In this document: piece after piece, positions 60,249 through 64,000 of the stretch
Numbering within the stretch: position 1 is the first letter of the stretch
Layout of the letters: every line of letters begins with the position of its first letter
NCBI RefSeq assembly: GCF_018873765.1
Contig: NC_057919.1
Span: 65,962,984-66,026,983 of the forward strand
Source: Telopea speciosissima
Taxonomy: Eukaryota; Streptophyta; Magnoliopsida; Proteales; Proteaceae
Length of the DNA: 64,000 nucleotides
Reading direction: 5' to 3'
Made by a program: the position numbers and the translations under genes
The notes under the pieces: model-generated
Seen by the model: the letters and a program-made list of their open reading frames with translations, nothing else
What the model was told of the DNA's origin: nothing
Database searches by the model: none

Positions 60249-60739
60249 CACTTACACTGTCACAGTTGAACCAAACCAAACCAAATCCAAACCAAAAAAC
60301 CCGAAACCAGATTAACACCCTTAACTATACACTTACACTTACACAGTTACACTTCAGTTGTCAGCCAGTAGGCCTTGTGGGAGGCAGGCCCATGCAAAGC
60401 AAAAGTTGGCCCAATTAACCCTTTAAGCTTTGGATTTTAATCCTCTCCATTTTCCCATTTGTTATTTCTTATTATTTCTCCCCTGAAATTGTGACACATG
60501 GCACAAGTAAATCTAACAGCCATAATTCATTCGCTCAATTTTAACTAAGAATTTTGGTGGAGAAAAGAAGGCATGGAAGTAAGCCGCAATTGCGACTGGG
60601 TATGGGGTTGCATGTCCAAGCATTGCAGTCTGTTGGATATGTCCTACACATTGTGTCACGCTACAGAGGAGCCCCACGCGCCACGACTCCCTTATTGTTA
60701 CCATATCAAAAGTCCAGTACAGAATTTTTATAGTTTATA

Positions 60740-62665
60740 GGGCAAATTTCACGGACACCCCCTATAGCTATTCGAAATGGCAAGTACACCTTAAATTTTG
60801 TAAAAATATCACAGATACCCCTTACTTTATGACTTTATTTCAACTTAATCTATTTCTACCGGACTGCACAATTAAGTCACTGTTAACTCTTTTATAATGA
60901 CAAAATTACCTTTACCACATGATGAATTTCCCATAATACCCTTAAGATTAAAACCTCAAATACAAATCATTCTCTTCATCATCTTGCCGTTGGCATTGCC
61001 GCTGACTGCTGCCACTGTCGTTGCCGCTAACCGTTGCCGTTGCGATTGCCGCTGTCGTTGCTGCTGTCGTTGCATCTTCTTCATCTTCTCGTACCCCTTT
61101 TATTTCTTCTCCACACTACTGAACCCACTGACCCACTTTCTCTTCCATTTTGTCTATTTGTTTTTCTGTTTCCTGAAATGCAAAATACCATCGCCGGTCC
61201 CATTTTTTTCTCCAACACCCCATTTAAACCTCTTTTATTTTTTTATCTCTCCCACTCAACCAAGCCCAAATCCAACATCTGAAACCCTTTTCATTTTCTC
61301 TTTGAATGACGGCAGAAGAAGCAAGGACAGGGAAGAGGGCCATGGAATCACCAAAATAGGATAACCACATCCTATAAGAACAAAGAACCTACAGGAAGTG
61401 GGGGAGAAGAAGCCAAAAGATCTATAAAATAAAAAGGCATTAAGGTTGTGAGAATGGCGTCTTCCCCTCTCTCTATCCTTAGTTTAACTATTCTCTCTCT
61501 CGTCCTTCTTCCTCATTTGGGTTCCTCTAAATCTGTCGACTTCAGTTCCCTTCCCTTTAAAGACCATGGGGGCCCTCTTCTCACCGGCAATCTAAAACTC
61601 GCCATTCTTTGGTACGGCAAATTCGGCCTTGGCCATAAACAAACCATCACCACCTTCGTTAAATCTCTTAACAGTGTTGCCGTCTCCACTAAACCAAGTG
61701 TCGCCACATGGTGGCGTACCATTGAGAGTTATCAACCTGCACCTAAAGTGGTGTAATCCCTAAAAATAATGTTTAGATTGTGAAGAAGATAACCGACAGG
61801 AATTACTCCATCGGCAAAATCATAACTCAAGACTTCATTGAGAAACTTGTTCAGCTAGCCACCGGTGGTGACAAGAGCTTGTTGCCTGTAATATTTACGG
61901 CGAAGGATGTCGCAGTCGTGGGATTATGCATGGGCAAGTGCTCGGAACACGGCACGGTAGGTGCCGGAAAGTTATCCCAATCGTACATTATTGTTGGGAA
62001 TCCGGAAATCAAGTGCCCTGACACATGCGCATGGCCATTCCATGCCGCTGCTCAGGGTCCGAAGATGATGCCATTGCCACCACCGAGTGGGAATGTTGGT
62101 GCGGATTCACTGGTTCTTGGTTTTGCCACCGCCTTGGCCGGTGTAGTGACCAATCCCTACAATACAGGCTACTTCCTTGGCCATTTCCTCTGTTCTCACT
62201 TTCCCTTACTTCCACCCGCTACATTTTTGGATCCAAAACGAAGTAAGATCCTATACAACAACAAAATGGAAGCTGATTTGGTAGCTCAGAAGTTATTTTG
62301 TAGATGAGTTGATGCAAGTAATTGTCGCCAGAGAAGAAATCGCCGGAGTTACTTGTCGACAGTTGGAGTTGGAGCAATGATGGCGGCCTACGGTGGTTGT
62401 GCTCTCCTACGGTCCCTCAACGCGCTCTAGTGGGAAGAGAAATGTGGAAGATAATAGATTTCTTAGTAATTTTTAGGAAAATTTTCTAAAAAGGTAAAAT
62501 CGACATTGTCACTTTGGATGGTAACTCTTACTAAGAGGGTAAAATTGTCATTTTATCTTTTGGGATAACCTTGCTTAATTTTAAGGGAAAAGTTGATAGT
62601 TTTGTAAAATTTAAGGTGTACTTGCCATTTCGAATTTTTATAGGGGGTGTCCGTGAAATTTGTCC
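60740..62665 (+). mobile_element. Pack-MULE (1926 bp) carrying an EXORDIUM-like gene fragment
   Basis: Terminal inverted repeats of about 61 bp lie at 60740-60800 and 62605-62665. They start GGGCAAATTTCACGGACACC on the left and, on the opposite strand, GGACAAATTTCACGGACACC on the right, with about 90% identity. Perfect 9-bp direct repeats TAGTTTATA lie at 60731-60739 and 62666-62674, diagnostic of the Mutator superfamily. No transposase is present. Inside are a pyrimidine-rich segment (about 60960-61290), an upstream stretch with a TATA-like CTATAAAATA, and an EXORDIUM/PHI-1-like coding region in the plus orientation. A non-autonomous MULE with captured host gene sequence is a Pack-MULE. It inserted between a duplicated gene and its distal promoter. 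Confidence 0.92.
61454..62307 (+). pseudogene. Captured EXORDIUM/PHI-1-like gene fragment, broken
   Basis: EXORDIUM-like proteins are secreted cell-wall proteins linked to brassinosteroid and sugar-responsive growth. The frame opens at ATG 61454 with a clear signal peptide (about 25 residues, ending near GSSKS). It continues with GPLLTGNLKLAILWYGKF and SVATWWRTIESY, typical of the family. A stop at 61754-61756, a frame change and a second stop (TAG at 61774-61776) interrupt it. The other frame then gives YSIGKIITQDFI, GLCMGKCSEHG, CPDTCAWPFHA and GNVGADSLV up to NPYNTGYF near 62172. Similarity ends there, roughly 65 residues short of the usual C-terminus. The frame runs on as unrelated sequence to TGA at 62307. 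No functional EXO protein is expected. Confidence 0.85.
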
Positions 62666-62746
62666 TAGTTTATAACTTTCAATGTAGTAATTTAATAACC
62701 AAATCAATTTCTATTTTTAAGTTCCAACTTCCAAAATCCAAATCCT

Positions 62747-62754
62747 TATAAATG
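62747..62754 (+). promoter_or_regulatory. TATA box of exonuclease-like copy B
   Basis: TTATAAAT in the same context as at copy A (AGTTCCAACTTCCAAAA...ATCCTTATAAAT). It lies 82 bp downstream of the Pack-MULE end, so everything farther upstream at this gene is transposon sequence. Confidence 0.65.
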
Positions 62755-62982
62755 CTGTCAATCATTGTCTTGGAAAGTTGAACCGCAGTGGACAAACGAA
62801 AGATATTTCACTTTCTTCCATGTCCTCTTTTTCTTTGTCCTGTTTTTCTCTTTGTTTTTCCCCTTTCTTTCTTAAACCCTAGTTTTTACAAAGACAGATA
62901 TTTCTGTCTGTCTCTTTTTTCGAAATACTTTTTCTTCTTTGTCCTGTTTTTTCTCTTTCTTAACCTTAGTTTTGATTCGGAA

Positions 62983-63603
62983 ATGAACGAAGACAACATT
63001 TCTATTGAAGAACTCGACAATGGGGATACCCTTCGAACCTCCACTGTTAACGTATTTGGCAACGAGGTATTCACCTTCGTCACTGGACGAGCAGCTGTGG
63101 TGAGGAGATGGATCTATAAGATCCGTTACGAACATCGGTTCAAAAGGGACAAGCTAGTGGTAGGACTTGGAGTTCAATGGAGGCCAAGCATGGCCAATCC
63201 AGTTGCTGTTCTACAGTTCTGCGTCGGTGGCCGTTGCCTCATTTTCCAGATCTTACACGCAAATTCCATCCCGCGAATCCTTAAGAGATTTCTCGCGGAT
63301 GATTCTACCACTTTTGTGGGGGTCAATAATTACAACGATTCTTATCTTCTGATGAGGGATTACGGTTTGTCTGTGAATCGTATCTTTGAACTTGGATCGG
63401 TGTCCAGGATTAGGAGAGCTTCGATGGAGACGTTGGCGAGAAGAATCCTTGGTTTCAATGGAATCAGGAAGCCTCAGTGGATTGGTAGGAGTGATTGGGA
63501 CGATTGGTGGCTTACAGAGGATCAGGTACAATATGCTTGTGTCGATGCATATCTTTCCTTTAGGATTGGAAAGAAACTGAAAGCATGGAACCACGATCGT
63601 TGA
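62983..63603 (+). CDS. 3'-5' exonuclease-like (DEDDy / WRN-exo fold) protein, copy B
   Basis: A single-exon 206-residue tandem paralogue of the protein at 55996. The first motif again reads VVGLGVQWRP, without the Asp and Glu of active enzymes. Exo II is VNNYNDSYLL and Exo III is YACVDAYLSF, both retained. The two proteins align end to end, with two residues fewer here near the N-terminus (LDNGDTLRTSTVNVF versus HDNGDIHLNQVFTVNVF). The frame is open upstream of the ATG, but that part is a pyrimidine-rich leader with a ~100-bp direct repeat (CTTTGTCCTGTTTTT... near 62835 and 62937), so I start at MNEDN as in copy A. The proximal promoter is kept; the distal one was displaced by the Pack-MULE. 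Confidence 0.88.
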   Translation: MNEDNISIEELDNGDTLRTSTVNVFGNEVFTFVTGRAAVVRRWIYKIRYEHRFKRDKLVVGLGVQWRPSMANPVAVLQFCVGGRCLIFQILHANSIPRILKRFLADDSTTFVGVNNYNDSYLLMRDYGLSVNRIFELGSVSRIRRASMETLARRILGFNGIRKPQWIGRSDWDDWWLTEDQVQYACVDAYLSFRIGKKLKAWNHDR

Positions 63604-64000
63604 GCTATTTCCTTATTTGAATGCTCTCTTTTTGGATTTTCAGATGGGATTACCAAGGGGATTCTGAATCTGAATCTTGAACTCTTCTGAAGGAGTTTTG
63701 TTTCTTTGGTCTTTTTGTTTGAATGACTGTTGAAGGATTAGGAACGATGAACTCTAGCATAGTTTTAGAATGTGAGATAAGGAGTATAGACTTTAGTTGA
63801 AATCTGTAATTTGAATCATGCACAGAATGGCCAGTTTTACTTGTAGAAATTTTTCTGAGTTTTCAGTTTCTATTGCAGAAAGTTAATCTTGATTTCATAA
63901 TTGAAGAACTTGATTTCTGTAGGATGATATAGTTCATTGGACTGAAATTTGTTTGATGGTCTGAACAATTATATATAGTTCAGTTCCTTAGCTTTTAATC

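Larger units (their letters stand above)
59222..64000 (+). repeat. Tandem duplication, copy B (continues past the window edge)
   Basis: It is homologous to 55120-57100 but expanded by a TIR element with microsatellite (59681-60248), neighbouring sequence at 59428-59680 and the Pack-MULE (60740-62665). Similarity resumes right of the Pack-MULE (TTTAATAAC...AGTTCCAACTTCC) and runs through the gene and its 3' flank to the window end. Confidence 0.82.

Noticed and set aside
60897-61364. 155-codon ORF rich in Cys/Arg and Phe
   Set aside because: It starts in the sub-terminal part of the Pack-MULE and runs through CCGTTG/CTT repeats. It has no recognisable domain and is more likely captured non-coding or leader sequence.
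62788-62982. N-terminal extension of exonuclease-like copy B
   Set aside because: The extension begins at a GTG, is encoded by a pyrimidine-rich leader with a direct repeat and is not shared with copy A, which starts at the equivalent MNEDN.

Overview
This window is nuclear DNA of a flowering plant. The genes are split by many GT-AG introns, intergenic DNA is AT-rich, and the recognisable genes (galactokinase, an EXORDIUM-like fragment, plant 3'-5' exonuclease-like proteins) are plant types. Plant L1-type and RTE-type LINEs, tRNA-derived SINEs, solo LTRs and many MITEs fill the rest. I cannot name the species from the sequence.

Layout. 1-847 is the 3' end of a degenerate LINE. 1593-6.6 kb (minus) is a gene for a small single-pass membrane protein, with a hAT-like element in its long intron. 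7.2-14.3 kb is a direct tandem duplication of a ~3.5-kb gene-free unit. Its two copies serve as occupied and empty sites for three small transposon insertions. 14.9-16.0 kb is AT-rich tandem repeat. 16584-40450 (minus) is a complete galactokinase gene: 13 coding exons join without a frame break into 499 residues. Its introns carry a 5.6-kb LINE, a 5'-truncated LINE, three RTE LINE pieces (one split by a solo LTR), a SINE, a 329-bp mini-LTR retrotransposon and a MULE-type MITE. 40.9-46.3 kb is repeats: a 2.84-kb solo LTR that splits a foldback element, LINE RNase H fragments and a MITE. 48211-53549 (plus) is a gene for a CCHC zinc-knuckle/KH-like protein, with a probable 6-nt microexon and a solo LTR in its last intron.

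55-64 kb holds two tandem copies of an intronless 3'-5' exonuclease-like gene (55996-56622 and 62983-63603). Their DEDD first-motif acidic residues are missing. The downstream copy has a 1.93-kb Pack-MULE with a perfect 9-bp target duplication 82 bp upstream of its TATA box. That element carries a captured, broken EXORDIUM/PHI-1-like gene. It is the most notable mobile structure here.

The genes form no operon or shared pathway. What unites the window is the history of its insertions. Many could be bounded by target-site duplications: 9 bp for MULE-like, 8 bp for hAT-like, 5 bp for LTR elements, and 12-18 bp for LINEs.
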